DNA from: Oscillospiraceae bacterium
GTDB lineage: Bacteria; Bacillota; Clostridia; Oscillospirales; Oscillospiraceae
Assembly (NCBI GenBank): GCA_017521485.1
Contig: JAFXCL010000005.1
Coordinates: 22,681 to 86,680, forward strand
Reading direction: 5' to 3'
DNA: 64,000 nucleotides
The notes under the pieces are model-generated. The model was not told the origin of the DNA. It searched no databases and saw only the letters and a list, made by a program, of their open reading frames with translations. Shown piece by piece: positions 33,076 through 41,863 of this stretch (positions are counted from its first letter, which is position 1; each line of letters starts with the position of its first letter). The position numbers and the translations under genes were made by a program.

Positions 33076-35139
33076 TTAGCTTAGTTGGTTTTCATAGGAA
33101 TTTACATCCCCGGTTTCACCCACGGAGAAGTAAACATCCAGAATTTCTTTTGCCACAGTACCCAAGGTATAGCCGTGACCGCCCTTTTCCACATATATCG
33201 CAATGGCAATCTGGGGGTCATCCAAAGGCGCATAGCAGACAAATGCCGCATTATCCGATGTGTTGGGAATACCGGTCTGTGCCGTACCGGTCTTTGCGCC
33301 GACTGTGATGGGGTAGTTCCGGAAGGTATCAATTGCCGTACCGCCAGGCTCGTGTGCCACCAAATACATACCGTGCTTCACAGTATTGTATGCCTCGTCG
33401 GACATTTCCAGATTGGATACCAGTGTAGGCTCATTTTTCAGGTGCAGACTCCGGTAATCGGAGGACACCACACGGCTCATAAAGGTTGCCTTGTAGCGTC
33501 TGCCCTGATTGGCAAGGGTAGCGGTATAAACACAAAGCTGCATGGGTGTAAACCGGTTATCGGACTGGCCGATAGCCGCCAGGATCTGGTCTGCTTTATA
33601 CCAGCCGGAACGGTCACCTTTGTACAGCTTTTCCTTCGTTTCCGCGTTTGCCCGCTGTCCGGTGGACTCGTACAGCTCAACACCTGTGGGCTCGCCCAGA
33701 CCAAGCATTTTCGCCGTGTTGTCCATTGCTGTCAGGCCAATGGTATCGCCCAGCACATAGAAGAAGTAGTTACAGGATTTCTGGAGCGCCACCGCTGCAT
33801 CGATCGTTCCGTGGGTGCCGCCGTGGGAAGAGTATGCCAGACAGGACGCCTCAAAGCCATCGTACTTTCTGAATTTACCCTGGTCTGTGATAGTGGTCTC
33901 GGAATTAATGACACCGCTGTCGATCGCCGCCACCACCATAGACATTTTATAGGTAGAACCGGGGGGATATGTGCCCATAAGTGCCCGGTTATAGAGGGGC
34001 TTTTCCTCATTTTCCGCCAGCTGGGTATAGTCCTGGAAGAACCTAGAAAGATCATAGCTTGGATAGCTTCCGCACACGAGGACCTGACCGGTCTTCACAT
34101 TTGTGGCAACCACTGCACCGCCGCTGGCATCCGAGCCGTCGCCTTCTGCTGCGCGCAGATCCTCGATCACCTTTTTGAGTGCATCCTCACCTGCCCGCTG
34201 GAGGGCAATATCGATGGAAACCTCCACATTGGCACCCGCCTGAGGCTCTGTAATATACCGGGAGGAGATCAGCGTGCCGTCGGTGGCAACCGTATCTTCC
34301 CGCCAGCCGTCAACGCCGTGGAGGTATTCTTCATATGCTTCCTCCAAGCCGTCCTGACCCACCTCGGCATCCATTTCATAGCCGTCGATATTCTTATAGT
34401 ATTCCCACTGCTGGGGATTCATTGCACCTACATAGCCCAAAATATGGGCAGCGTAGGCTGTATTATATTCACGGACTGTGGAGGCTTCCACGTTCAGTCC
34501 GGGAATGTTCAGCTCCATGATCACCGACAAATCTTCGTCGCTGGCATCGGTAAGAAACACATAGTTAGCAAGTGTTCCCACGCACTGCCGCAGATCCAGC
34601 TCATACCGAAGGCCCATCACCCGCCGTGCTTCGTCATCGGTCCATTCCGGGGGGATCTTGTACTTATCCCGAAGCTTTTCCACAAGCAGTGGTGCAGTGA
34701 TATCGGAATCCAGTCCGCCCTTATATTCCAGATAGGTCTGGAAATACCCCTGCCAGTCAGTGTTATACTCGCTGAGGGTATAGGTAAAGGGCCGCTCCTG
34801 AGAAATGGGAAAGCGTTCCGTATAGGTGATACCCTGACTGTCGCAAAGCTTGATTAGGTTGTACAGATAGTTGTTTGTTCCCGAGGCAGACAGCAGCACA
34901 TAATGATTGATCACCAGATCATAGCTTGCCCGGTTGCTCACAAGAACATTACCGTTTTTGTCCAGAATATCACCCCGGGCGGCTTTGACCCGGGTATAGG
35001 TGGTGAATGTAGAGGTATTATCCGTATTGCCGCCTGTTTGTATGATCTGAATGTCATAGATCTTAAAGGCAAAGAAGCTCAGCACCAAAGCCACGGCAAG
35101 AAGCAGGATCAGTGCCCGCCGTCGGGTTATTCTTTCCAT
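33076..35139 (-). CDS. mrdA: Penicillin-binding protein 2 (elongasome transpeptidase)
   Basis: A class B PBP of 687 residues that cross-links peptidoglycan during side-wall growth with MreBCD/RodA. It has one N-terminal membrane helix (residues 9-28), then the dimerisation domain with the R/G-rich VKAARGDILDKNG. The transpeptidase domain carries PPGSTYKM (nucleophile Ser in SxxK), KSCNYFF (SxN) and GAKTGTAQ (KTG). The start overlaps mreD by 13 nt. GGAGGTGAAGT precedes the ATG. Confidence 0.95.
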   Translation of the reverse strand: MERITRRRALILLLAVALVLSFFAFKIYDIQIIQTGGNTDNTSTFTTYTRVKAARGDILDKNGNVLVSNRASYDLVINHYVLLSASGTNNYLYNLIKLCDSQGITYTERFPISQERPFTYTLSEYNTDWQGYFQTYLEYKGGLDSDITAPLLVEKLRDKYKIPPEWTDDEARRVMGLRYELDLRQCVGTLANYVFLTDASDEDLSVIMELNIPGLNVEASTVREYNTAYAAHILGYVGAMNPQQWEYYKNIDGYEMDAEVGQDGLEEAYEEYLHGVDGWREDTVATDGTLISSRYITEPQAGANVEVSIDIALQRAGEDALKKVIEDLRAAEGDGSDASGGAVVATNVKTGQVLVCGSYPSYDLSRFFQDYTQLAENEEKPLYNRALMGTYPPGSTYKMSMVVAAIDSGVINSETTITDQGKFRKYDGFEASCLAYSSHGGTHGTIDAAVALQKSCNYFFYVLGDTIGLTAMDNTAKMLGLGEPTGVELYESTGQRANAETKEKLYKGDRSGWYKADQILAAIGQSDNRFTPMQLCVYTATLANQGRRYKATFMSRVVSSDYRSLHLKNEPTLVSNLEMSDEAYNTVKHGMYLVAHEPGGTAIDTFRNYPITVGAKTGTAQTGIPNTSDNAAFVCYAPLDDPQIAIAIYVEKGGHGYTLGTVAKEILDVYFSVGETGDVNSYENQLS

Positions 35140-35705
35140 ACTTCACCTCCAAGGGAACGGATGGATACCGCAATGGGATACAGGATCGGTGCAGCTACAC
35201 CGGAAAGAAGCGCCGTAATGCAAAAGCCCACCACTCTGTCCGGAGTAGTAAGGCCCAGAAAAAGACCCATCACAAACACTGTCAGTTCGTATGCCAGCAG
35301 CCCTACGCCTGTGCAGAGCATGACCGAGGAAAAGTCCTTTTGCAGGTATGCCTGCCGGAATACGCAAATCACTACCGCCAGCACCACCAGCAAAACCATT
35401 GCATAAGCGCCGGGGGCAGTGCCGGAAAATAGGTATACAAGGGACGCCACCAGTGCAAATACACTGCCGGTGTGGATACCCTCTAACATACAGATCAGAA
35501 AAATGCCGCAAGGCACAAGCTCTGTGGATGCGCCTAAAATCCGCATACGGCAGAAAACCACATCCTGTAAAATGCTCAAAACCAGCAAAACAGCACCGTA
35601 TAAGCACCATTTGAGCAGGGAGCGCCGCTGCTTCTGGGTCAGATACAGCTTACTTAAGAAACCGGACCGGGGTTTATCCGGCCGGAATTCATACTTTTTC
35701 CCCAT
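35127..35705 (-). CDS. mreD: Rod shape-determining protein MreD
   Basis: A 192-residue membrane protein with about five to six hydrophobic helices after an N-terminal basic segment (MGKKYEFRPDKPRSGFLSKL). It is weakly conserved at sequence level, as is usual for MreD. The identity rests on helix pattern, size and position between mreC and mrdA. It contains YLFSGTAPGAYAM and VVGFCITALLSGVAAPILYP. The start at 35705 lies 4 nt after the mreC stop. A longer frame into mreC is a shadow. Confidence 0.88.
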   Translation of the reverse strand: MGKKYEFRPDKPRSGFLSKLYLTQKQRRSLLKWCLYGAVLLVLSILQDVVFCRMRILGASTELVPCGIFLICMLEGIHTGSVFALVASLVYLFSGTAPGAYAMVLLVVLAVVICVFRQAYLQKDFSSVMLCTGVGLLAYELTVFVMGLFLGLTTPDRVVGFCITALLSGVAAPILYPIAVSIRSLGGEVWKE

Positions 35706-35709
35706 TTCA

Positions 35710-36540
35710 TCACCCCGCGTTGTATTCGGTGATGATAAACACCTGCTCAAGGCTGCCAATATCTGTGGCAGGCTGCAAAAGTGCATACTTGGCAACGCCC
35801 GTATCGTCAAAGCCTGCGTCCACCACATAGCCTAAGATCAGGTTTCTGGGATAGACCGTCGAACCGGTGGTAACCACCTGATCGTTGTTGCGGATGACCG
35901 CAGAGCTGGGCAGGTAATCCATACGCAGCAGACCCTCCAGACCGGTGGAATAGCCGCCCTGAACCATACCATTATAACCGGAAGCGGCAATGGTGGCGCT
36001 GATTTCCAGAGAGGAATCCAGCACAGTCTTGACTACCGCATAGTTTCTGCCCACTTCGCTCACAAGACCCACCAGCTCGCCGTTGGCAGTCACCGCACAC
36101 ATACCTTCCGCAATGCCTACATTGCTGCCCCGGTTGATGGTAAAGGTGCTGGTCCAGTCGTTACTGCTCCAGGAGATGATATAGCCGTCTGCCAGTTTGT
36201 AGTCCTCGTTGGCATTTGTCAGCTCCAGCATAGTGCGCAGCCGTTCATTTTCTCTGGCAATGGAGTCTGCCTGGCGGGCTTCATCCTCGATCCGGGCAAG
36301 ACGCTCTTTAAGTTCTTCATTCTCCGCCTGCAGCGCTTCATACCGGAACATATAGTCATAAAGCTGCTCTGCCCGGTCCGTCAGCTGACTAAAGCCCGAG
36401 CGAATGGGGGTCAGGATGCCTTTTACAAACATATCCGGAAGGCTCAGTCCGGTCAGACTGCCCACCACGGTCAAGATAGCCGCCAGCAGCACAGCCGTTA
36501 TCAGAACGACCTTTACGCGGGTGGTAAAAAAGTGTCTCAT
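35710..36540 (-). CDS. mreC: Rod shape-determining protein MreC
   Basis: A bitopic periplasm-facing scaffold of the elongasome, 276 residues. One N-terminal helix (residues 10-32) is followed by a coiled coil (YEALQAENEELKERLARIED and onward) and the two beta-barrel domains, with INRGSNVGIAEGMCAVTANG, LVGLVSEVG and VVTTGSTVYPRNLILGYV. The ATG at 36540 overlaps the maf stop (ATGA). Confidence 0.94.
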   Translation of the reverse strand: MRHFFTTRVKVVLITAVLLAAILTVVGSLTGLSLPDMFVKGILTPIRSGFSQLTDRAEQLYDYMFRYEALQAENEELKERLARIEDEARQADSIARENERLRTMLELTNANEDYKLADGYIISWSSNDWTSTFTINRGSNVGIAEGMCAVTANGELVGLVSEVGRNYAVVKTVLDSSLEISATIAASGYNGMVQGGYSTGLEGLLRMDYLPSSAVIRNNDQVVTTGSTVYPRNLILGYVVDAGFDDTGVAKYALLQPATDIGSLEQVFIITEYNAG

Positions 36541-37100
36541 CCTACTTCCTCCGTAATCTCCTTGAGAATCTGGCTCAGCCGGCAGACCGGCAAGCCCATC
36601 ACATTGTAATAATCTCCGTTCATTTTCTCCGCAAACAACGCCCCGCCGCCCTGAATTCCGTAGCTGCCAGCCTTGTCCATAGGCTCGCCGGTGCGGATAT
36701 AATCCCAAATTTCCTGTTGGGAAAGGGGTCTGAAATGAATGTCCGTCACCTCGGTGCCGGTGATGCACCGATCTCCCCGCAGCACAGTCATTCCGGTCAT
36801 CACCTGATGATCCCTGCCGGACAGCAGGCTCAGCATCCGATAGGCATCGCCCTCATCTGCCGGCTTTCCCAGCACTTGTCCACAGCAGACCACAATGGTG
36901 TCCGCAGCGATCACCACATCCTCCGGTTCGCGCTCTACTGCCTGTGCTTTCAGGCGGCTGACCCGCGCCACCTCATCGTAAGGGGGTTTTTGGGGGTCCA
37001 TTGTTTCGTCAATGTCCGCAACCCGGATAATAAAGGGTCTATGGAACAGTCCCATCAGCTCTTTCCGCCGGGGCGATTGTGACGCTAGAATCCATTGCAT
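36537..37100 (-). CDS. maf: Maf-like nucleoside triphosphate pyrophosphatase
   Basis: A 187-residue house-cleaning pyrophosphatase that removes non-canonical nucleotides (m5UTP/dTTP/UTP-type by family). ILASQSPRRKELM, IAADTIVV, GKPADEGDAYRMLSLLSG and AGSYGIQGGGALF are the family blocks. Maf genes often sit beside mreBCD. It starts 3 bp after the U32 gene and overlaps mreC by 4 nt. Confidence 0.94.
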   Translation of the reverse strand: MQWILASQSPRRKELMGLFHRPFIIRVADIDETMDPQKPPYDEVARVSRLKAQAVEREPEDVVIAADTIVVCCGQVLGKPADEGDAYRMLSLLSGRDHQVMTGMTVLRGDRCITGTEVTDIHFRPLSQQEIWDYIRTGEPMDKAGSYGIQGGGALFAEKMNGDYYNVMGLPVCRLSQILKEITEEVG

Positions 37101-37103
37101 TGT

Positions 37104-39185
37104 TTATTCCAATCCTCTCAGGTACAGACCGCGGGTGCAGGCACCGGGATCAAAGGGTACAGGATTTTGGACGCAGGACAGAACCTGATCCACTTCCTTG
37201 GGGTTTTCCGTGGTAAAATACAGCCGGGTCGCCCACAGTCCCAGACGGGCAAGATCATCCTGCCGGTCCAACCAGTTGAGCTTTTTGCCGTTAAGCAGAA
37301 CGCTTCGGCAGGTATTGCCATCCCGGATCACCGGAAATTCCGCGCCGGTCTTGTCCATCAGCTTCGTCGGCTGTAAATGGCAGGTGCAGCTGCCGGTACG
37401 ACCCTTGCACAGACAGTTTTCCGTAACCATCAAAGGCAGCCGTCCGTAGGCAAAAATTTCACAGGGCACTGCCTTGCTCACATCCCGCATCTGGGGCAGG
37501 GTCATTTCAAAGCTCAGGCAGGCAGATTTCATTTCCAGCTCTCTTGCTGTGTTAACGGCTGCGGAGTTGTACAAATTCAGGCCAAAGTCTCCCCTTGCCT
37601 GTAAGCCGCACTCCCGCACCGGGATCAAAAGTCCCAGATTGCCCACCAGTGCCTCCCGGACACCCAGTGCCCGGACTGCCTTCATATCGGCACACAGGCG
37701 GGACAGCTCTCCGTCGTGGACGATCCGGGGCAGAACCGCACAGACCGTCACCTTTTTGCACAGGCTTTCACACCAGGCAGGATCTTCTGTCAGTAAATGA
37801 ATAGGTACATACAGCACCTCCGGTGCCATTTTCAAAAGACGGCCTGTGACCTGCTGCCGGCTGGTGATCTGTACAGTCAGTGCCGGGCGTGTCCTGCTGC
37901 CGGAGAATACTTTTACCTTTTGGGGGCGGCTGAGCCGGGGGATCTCCCGGCGTGCCCGCTGGGCAGTGAGTAAATTCAGGGCATCCCGCCGCAGGGCATT
38001 GATTGCCGCGGCAGAAAGGGTATAGCCGGGGGTAATCTCCGACCTTACCTCTGCGCAGCGGTAAGGCGTTCCGCCGGTCTTACTCAGGCGGTTTTCCAGC
38101 TCCTCACGGCTCAGGTCCAACGTGCGTGCCTGTTCCGGCTTCGGACCGTTCAGGGTGCAGACACGACCCTCCGGGTCTGTGACCGTCAAGGTCGTTCCCT
38201 CCGGATGGACGGTGCAGTAAAAACGCACCGGCACCAAGCCGTTTTCCGCTGCCTCGTATGTCTGGCGAACGGCTTTGAGCCACTTTTGGTCCTCTTTGGT
38301 GTCCTGACGGATGCCAAACATCTCCGAACCGGTCTTTCCGGTATAATAGCCGTCGGTAAAGCCCTGACGGTTAAAGGCGGTATGAAGCTGCGCCATCATT
38401 GCCTTTGTGACATGGCCTGTGTCCAGCGCCTGCCGGTAGACTCCGGTGACTGCCGCCACATACTCCGGCCGTTTCATCCGACCCTCCAGCTTCACAGAGG
38501 CAACGCCCATTGCCTCCAGGTCCTTCACATCCTGCACAAGGCAGTTGTCCTTCAGGCTCAGGGGGTAGCTGTTCTGCCAGCGTCCGTAGCCATAGCTTTG
38601 GCGGCAAGGCTGGGCGCAGCGGCCACGGTTTCCGGAGCGGCCACCAATGGCAGCAGACAAATAGCACTGTCCGGAATAGCACATACACAGTGCGCCGTGG
38701 GCAAACACTTCAATCTCAATGGGGGAATTCTGGCAAATGTACCGGATCTCATCCCGGCTCAGCTCCCGGCTGAGCACCACCCGGCTAAGACCCCAGGCGG
38801 CGCACAGCTGCACACCGGGCAGACTATGGACGGTCATCTGGGTAGAGCCGTGAAGGGGGATGTGGGGGGCGATCTGCTTACAAAGTCGGATCACACCCAG
38901 ATCCTGCACAATAAAGGCGTCCACACCACACATTGCGGCGTGACGGATCAGGGCGGCGGCATCTGCCGTTTCTTTGTCGGAAACCAGTGTATTTAAGGTC
39001 AAATGGACCTGAACAGACCGGATATGGCAGTACTTGACCGCCTCTTCAAGGGCTTGGGGTGTAAAGTTTTTTGCACTCTGCCGGGCATTGAACTGCCCGC
39101 AGCCAAGATAAACCGCATTGGCGCCGTTTTGCACTGCGGCGCGCAGGGCCTCCATAGACCCCGCCGGTGCTAAAAGTTCCAGCAT
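37104..39185 (-). CDS. U32 family peptidase-like protein with DUF3656
   Basis: A 693-residue protein. The N-terminal U32 region starts LELLAPAGSMEALRAAVQNG and contains the Cys-rich signature CMCYSGQCYLS with GRSGNRGRCAQPCR. A DUF3656-like middle follows, then a C-terminal Cys cluster (CLCKGRTGSCTC). Characterised members act in RNA hydroxylation (RlhA) or collagen degradation (PrtC), so peptidase activity should not be assumed. GGAGAG is 8 nt before ATG 39185, whereas the upstream TTG in frame lacks a site. First gene of the maf-mreCD-mrdA operon. Confidence 0.9.
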   Translation of the reverse strand: MLELLAPAGSMEALRAAVQNGANAVYLGCGQFNARQSAKNFTPQALEEAVKYCHIRSVQVHLTLNTLVSDKETADAAALIRHAAMCGVDAFIVQDLGVIRLCKQIAPHIPLHGSTQMTVHSLPGVQLCAAWGLSRVVLSRELSRDEIRYICQNSPIEIEVFAHGALCMCYSGQCYLSAAIGGRSGNRGRCAQPCRQSYGYGRWQNSYPLSLKDNCLVQDVKDLEAMGVASVKLEGRMKRPEYVAAVTGVYRQALDTGHVTKAMMAQLHTAFNRQGFTDGYYTGKTGSEMFGIRQDTKEDQKWLKAVRQTYEAAENGLVPVRFYCTVHPEGTTLTVTDPEGRVCTLNGPKPEQARTLDLSREELENRLSKTGGTPYRCAEVRSEITPGYTLSAAAINALRRDALNLLTAQRARREIPRLSRPQKVKVFSGSRTRPALTVQITSRQQVTGRLLKMAPEVLYVPIHLLTEDPAWCESLCKKVTVCAVLPRIVHDGELSRLCADMKAVRALGVREALVGNLGLLIPVRECGLQARGDFGLNLYNSAAVNTARELEMKSACLSFEMTLPQMRDVSKAVPCEIFAYGRLPLMVTENCLCKGRTGSCTCHLQPTKLMDKTGAEFPVIRDGNTCRSVLLNGKKLNWLDRQDDLARLGLWATRLYFTTENPKEVDQVLSCVQNPVPFDPGACTRGLYLRGLE

Positions 39186-39232
39186 AATATTTCTCTCCAA
39201 GCATAGTTAGAACATTATATATAGGTACATAC

Positions 39233-39241
39233 ATTATAGCA
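39233..39241 (-). promoter_or_regulatory. Extended -10 promoter of the U32-maf-mre operon
   Basis: The minus strand reads TGCTATAAT (complement of 39233-39241), a consensus extended -10. No convincing -35 is seen, which this class tolerates. Confidence 0.5.
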
Positions 39242-39352
39242 CAAACAATTCCTAACTTCTACCCTGCTTTGTATAAAATTAAGAATTTTTTCAAAACCAA
39301 CTTTGCCGGCAAAGGGCAAGGGGATACAAAATTTAACGCAATAACAACTTAT

Positions 39353-39372
39353 GGCGGGGGCAAGCCCCCGCC
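39353..39372. repeat. GGCGGGGGC inverted repeat remnant
   Basis: GGCGGGGGC (39353-39361) and GCCCCCGCC (39364-39372) are the core of the 18283 inverted-repeat type, without the spacer. It may aid termination of the minus-strand gene ending at 39393. Confidence 0.6.
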
Positions 39373-39392
39373 GTTGCTTTCGATATTTATTT

Positions 39393-39929
39393 TTAATAAA
39401 ACAGCAGGGAATACCAAGTGACTATATTGCCGCCGTACTGAAATTCCAGTCCGTTTTCTTCCAGCACCGGGATCAGGTTAATGCCATGGCTTTCCACACA
39501 GGGATGCATCTTCCCGGGCATCCGGCAAGGCAGACCGTCTAAGTACGCACAACGCGCACACACTGCGCAAGCCTCTGTGGACAAAATATACGGCTGTATC
39601 CCCTGTTCTCTCATAAGATCCCGCACCTGATTTGTGATTTTCTCGTGGTCCGGGCGGGTGGCCAGGGTCTCGTGAATATCCGTAATATCCGCTACCTCGG
39701 TGATGGTTCCGATCAGCAGGCAATTATTATAGCTTTTGCACTTTTTCTCACATTCCTCCACTTCCCCCACTGCCGGCGGGCACGCCCAGGTCTTGCCGTA
39801 CATTGGACATTCCGTTTTGCAAATGTGACGGATGCGTTGGGAAAATTCCAGTGCGTTGGGATCAATAAAGGCGTATGCAAACAAAGGAAGCTCCGCCAGC
39901 GCCTGCTCCAGTTTTTCCCTGTCTATCAT
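39393..39929 (-). CDS. DUF2284 putative metal-binding protein
   Basis: A 178-residue cytosolic protein of unknown function with the DUF2284 cysteine pattern: CKTECPMYGKTWACPP, CEKKC, and CAVCARCAYLDGLPCRMPGKMHPC. At least ten Cys suggest a metal or iron-sulfur site. Its ATG overlaps the phosphatase stop (ATGA at 39926-39929), so the two are coupled. Confidence 0.88.
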   Translation of the reverse strand: MIDREKLEQALAELPLFAYAFIDPNALEFSQRIRHICKTECPMYGKTWACPPAVGEVEECEKKCKSYNNCLLIGTITEVADITDIHETLATRPDHEKITNQVRDLMREQGIQPYILSTEACAVCARCAYLDGLPCRMPGKMHPCVESHGINLIPVLEENGLEFQYGGNIVTWYSLLFY

Positions 39930-40354
39930 TTCAGCTCCTCCAAAATCCGGCTGCAGCCTTCAACCACATCTTCCCAGGTCTGGGTAAAATCCCCTGTATA
40001 CCAGGGGTCTGCCACATCCCGGTCCAAAAAGGGGATAAAGCAATTCTCACCGGGGAACATCCGCTCCAGATACCGGGCATTCCGCGTATCCATATAGTAG
40101 ATCCGGTCATAGATTTTCAGGTCTGCCCGGGTGATCTGCCGGGCGTGGTGACCGTCACAGGAAATGCCGTGGCTTGCAAGCTCCCGCCGGGCAGGCGGGT
40201 ACACCGGATTTCCCAGTTCTTCCCGGCTTACCGCCGCAGAGGCGATCTGTACCCGGTCAGTAAGACCCGCCTTCTTCACCATATCCTTCATTACAAACTC
40301 TGCCATAGGACTTCTGCAAATATTCCCCCAGCAGAGAAATAAAATCTTTGTCAT
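39926..40354 (-). CDS. Low-molecular-weight protein tyrosine phosphatase
   Basis: A 142-residue phosphatase. The catalytic loop CWGNICRS supplies nucleophile C8 and R14 (CX5R) and DVADPWYTGDF supplies the general acid Asp. Trp at the second loop position is less common than Val/Leu. YPPARRELASHGI is a family block. Bacterial members act on BY-kinases or phosphoarginine; no kinase is nearby. It heads a two-gene unit with the DUF2284 gene. Confidence 0.92.
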   Translation of the reverse strand: MTKILFLCWGNICRSPMAEFVMKDMVKKAGLTDRVQIASAAVSREELGNPVYPPARRELASHGISCDGHHARQITRADLKIYDRIYYMDTRNARYLERMFPGENCFIPFLDRDVADPWYTGDFTQTWEDVVEGCSRILEELK

Positions 40355-40411
40355 AATCCATCCTCACAAAAAGCAATCTCCAATAATTATGCGTATTATA
40401 TCACAGCTTAC

Positions 40412-40464
40412 AGCGGGAGTAAACCCCCGCCCTACAAAGGTGTATCGTAGGACAGGGGTTTATC
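40412..40464. repeat. Degenerate GTAGGGCGGGGGC-type inverted repeat
   Basis: GCGGGAGTAAACCCCCGCCC plus TACAAAGGTGTA matches the left arm and spacer of the 18283 element, but the right part (ATCGTAGGACAGGGGTTTA) is diverged and shortened. It lies just past the last gene of the his operon. Confidence 0.6.
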
Positions 40465-40468
40465 TGTT

Positions 40469-41215
40469 TTATAGCATTGCCTGATAGGCATCGTAGCCAA
40501 AGAGCAGGTGGTCTTTGCTGTGGCAGTCGGAAGAAAAGATAACCCTCTTGCCTGCTTTGCGCCACTTATCCAGAATATCCCGTGCCGGATAGGGCGCGGT
40601 GGTATAGCCCCGGGAAATAGCGCCGGTGTTTATTTCCAGCACTGCCGGGGCATCCAGCAGTGCCTCCAGCGCCTTATGCGCCGCCGCCTGATAGCGGGGG
40701 TGGTTGGTGTCAAACAAGTCGCCTGCCTGATTGAACTTGGTGACTAAGTCAAAGTGTCCGATGATCTGACACCCGGTTTTCCGGTACACATCCGCTACAG
40801 CTTCATAGTAATCCTCAATGAAGCTGTAAAAATCCCCGCCATAGAACCGGTTCACATTTTCGATCTGGCGTTCCTTGCTGGCATCCACCGACAAATACAC
40901 GCCGTCCTTTTTTACGAAATGGACAGAGCCGATCACATAGTCATACCCCTCGGTAGGTTCTTCGGAGTAATAATCCTGCTCAATTCCCAGAAGGATCTTA
41001 ATACTTCCTGTGTATTTTTTCTGCAACTGTCTGACCGCAGAAATATACGCCCGGGTGTTTTCCTTTGACATAGAGTAGCTGTCACATTCCGTATAAGAAT
41101 GGCCGGAAAAGCCGATCTCCGGACAACCCAGACGGATAGCCTCCAGCACCATTTCCTCCGGGGTGTGCTTGCCATCGCAAAAGCTGGTGTGGGTGTGGTA
41201 GTTGGAGGGGATCAT
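40469..41215 (-). CDS. hisK: PHP-family histidinol-phosphatase
   Basis: This enzyme removes phosphate from histidinol phosphate, the eighth step of histidine synthesis. It has 248 residues with PHP metal motifs: NYHTHTSFCDG (HxH), GFSGHSY, LLGIEQDY (Glu), IGSVHF, IIGHFD and SSDCH. It is the last his gene, overlapping hisIE by 4 nt. The role fits because hisB here is the dehydratase only, so the phosphatase must come from another gene. Confidence 0.92.
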   Translation of the reverse strand: MIPSNYHTHTSFCDGKHTPEEMVLEAIRLGCPEIGFSGHSYTECDSYSMSKENTRAYISAVRQLQKKYTGSIKILLGIEQDYYSEEPTEGYDYVIGSVHFVKKDGVYLSVDASKERQIENVNRFYGGDFYSFIEDYYEAVADVYRKTGCQIIGHFDLVTKFNQAGDLFDTNHPRYQAAAHKALEALLDAPAVLEINTGAISRGYTTAPYPARDILDKWRKAGKRVIFSSDCHSKDHLLFGYDAYQAML

Positions 41216-41862
41216 TTTGTCATCTTCTCCTGCTTGACCTTGTGGTCGATAATGTGCCGGGAGGCAAGCTCCTTGTGCACATCCTCCACGGTGATGCCCA
41301 TTTGCACCATCAGCACCATTGCATGATAGGCAAGGTCTGCCAGCTCATAGACCGTTTCCTTCTTGTCATCTGCCTTGCCGGCAATAATGACCTCTGTGCA
41401 CTCCTCGCCCACCTTTTTCAGGATCTTATCGATACCCTTTTCAAAAAGGTAGGTGGTGTACGAGCCTTCCGGGCGGTTTTCATTTCTGCCAACAAGCATA
41501 TCATAAAGCCCTTGCAGGCTAAATTCCTGCTTATCTTCACTTTCCCACACCGGGTTTGTAAAGCAGGAATCTGTGCCTTTGTGGCAGGCAGGACCGTCCT
41601 TTTCCACCATTACCACCAGTGCGTCCTTATCGCAGTCAGCGGTAATGGACACAATGTGCTGGTAGTTGCCGCTGGTCTCTCCCTTGAGCCACAGTGACTT
41701 CCGGGAACGGCTATAGAAGCAGGTCAGTCCCTTTTCCATAGAAACCTGCAGGCTTTCTTTATTCATATACGCAACGGTCAGTACCTTTTTGGTGATGGCA
41801 TCCACCACCACTGCGGGGATCAGACCTTTTTCGTCAAATTTCAGTTCATCAATGGAAAGCAT
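41212..41862 (-). CDS. hisIE: HisIE, PR-AMP cyclohydrolase / PR-ATP pyrophosphatase
   Basis: A 216-residue fusion for steps two and three. The N-terminal cyclohydrolase has VAYMNKESL, TCFYSRSRKSLWLKGETSGN and a Cys-rich zinc site (ITADCDKDAL and CHKGTDSCF). From about residue 115 a MazG-like pyrophosphatase domain contains KVGEECTEVIIAGK. One base separates it from hisF. Confidence 0.96.
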   Translation of the reverse strand: MLSIDELKFDEKGLIPAVVVDAITKKVLTVAYMNKESLQVSMEKGLTCFYSRSRKSLWLKGETSGNYQHIVSITADCDKDALVVMVEKDGPACHKGTDSCFTNPVWESEDKQEFSLQGLYDMLVGRNENRPEGSYTTYLFEKGIDKILKKVGEECTEVIIAGKADDKKETVYELADLAYHAMVLMVQMGITVEDVHKELASRHIIDHKVKQEKMTK

Positions 41863-41863
41863 A

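Noticed and set aside
33085-34857. 590-codon plus-strand frame opposite PBP2
   Set aside because: The sense strand has all three PBP active-site motifs; the antisense frame has no domain and no start signals.
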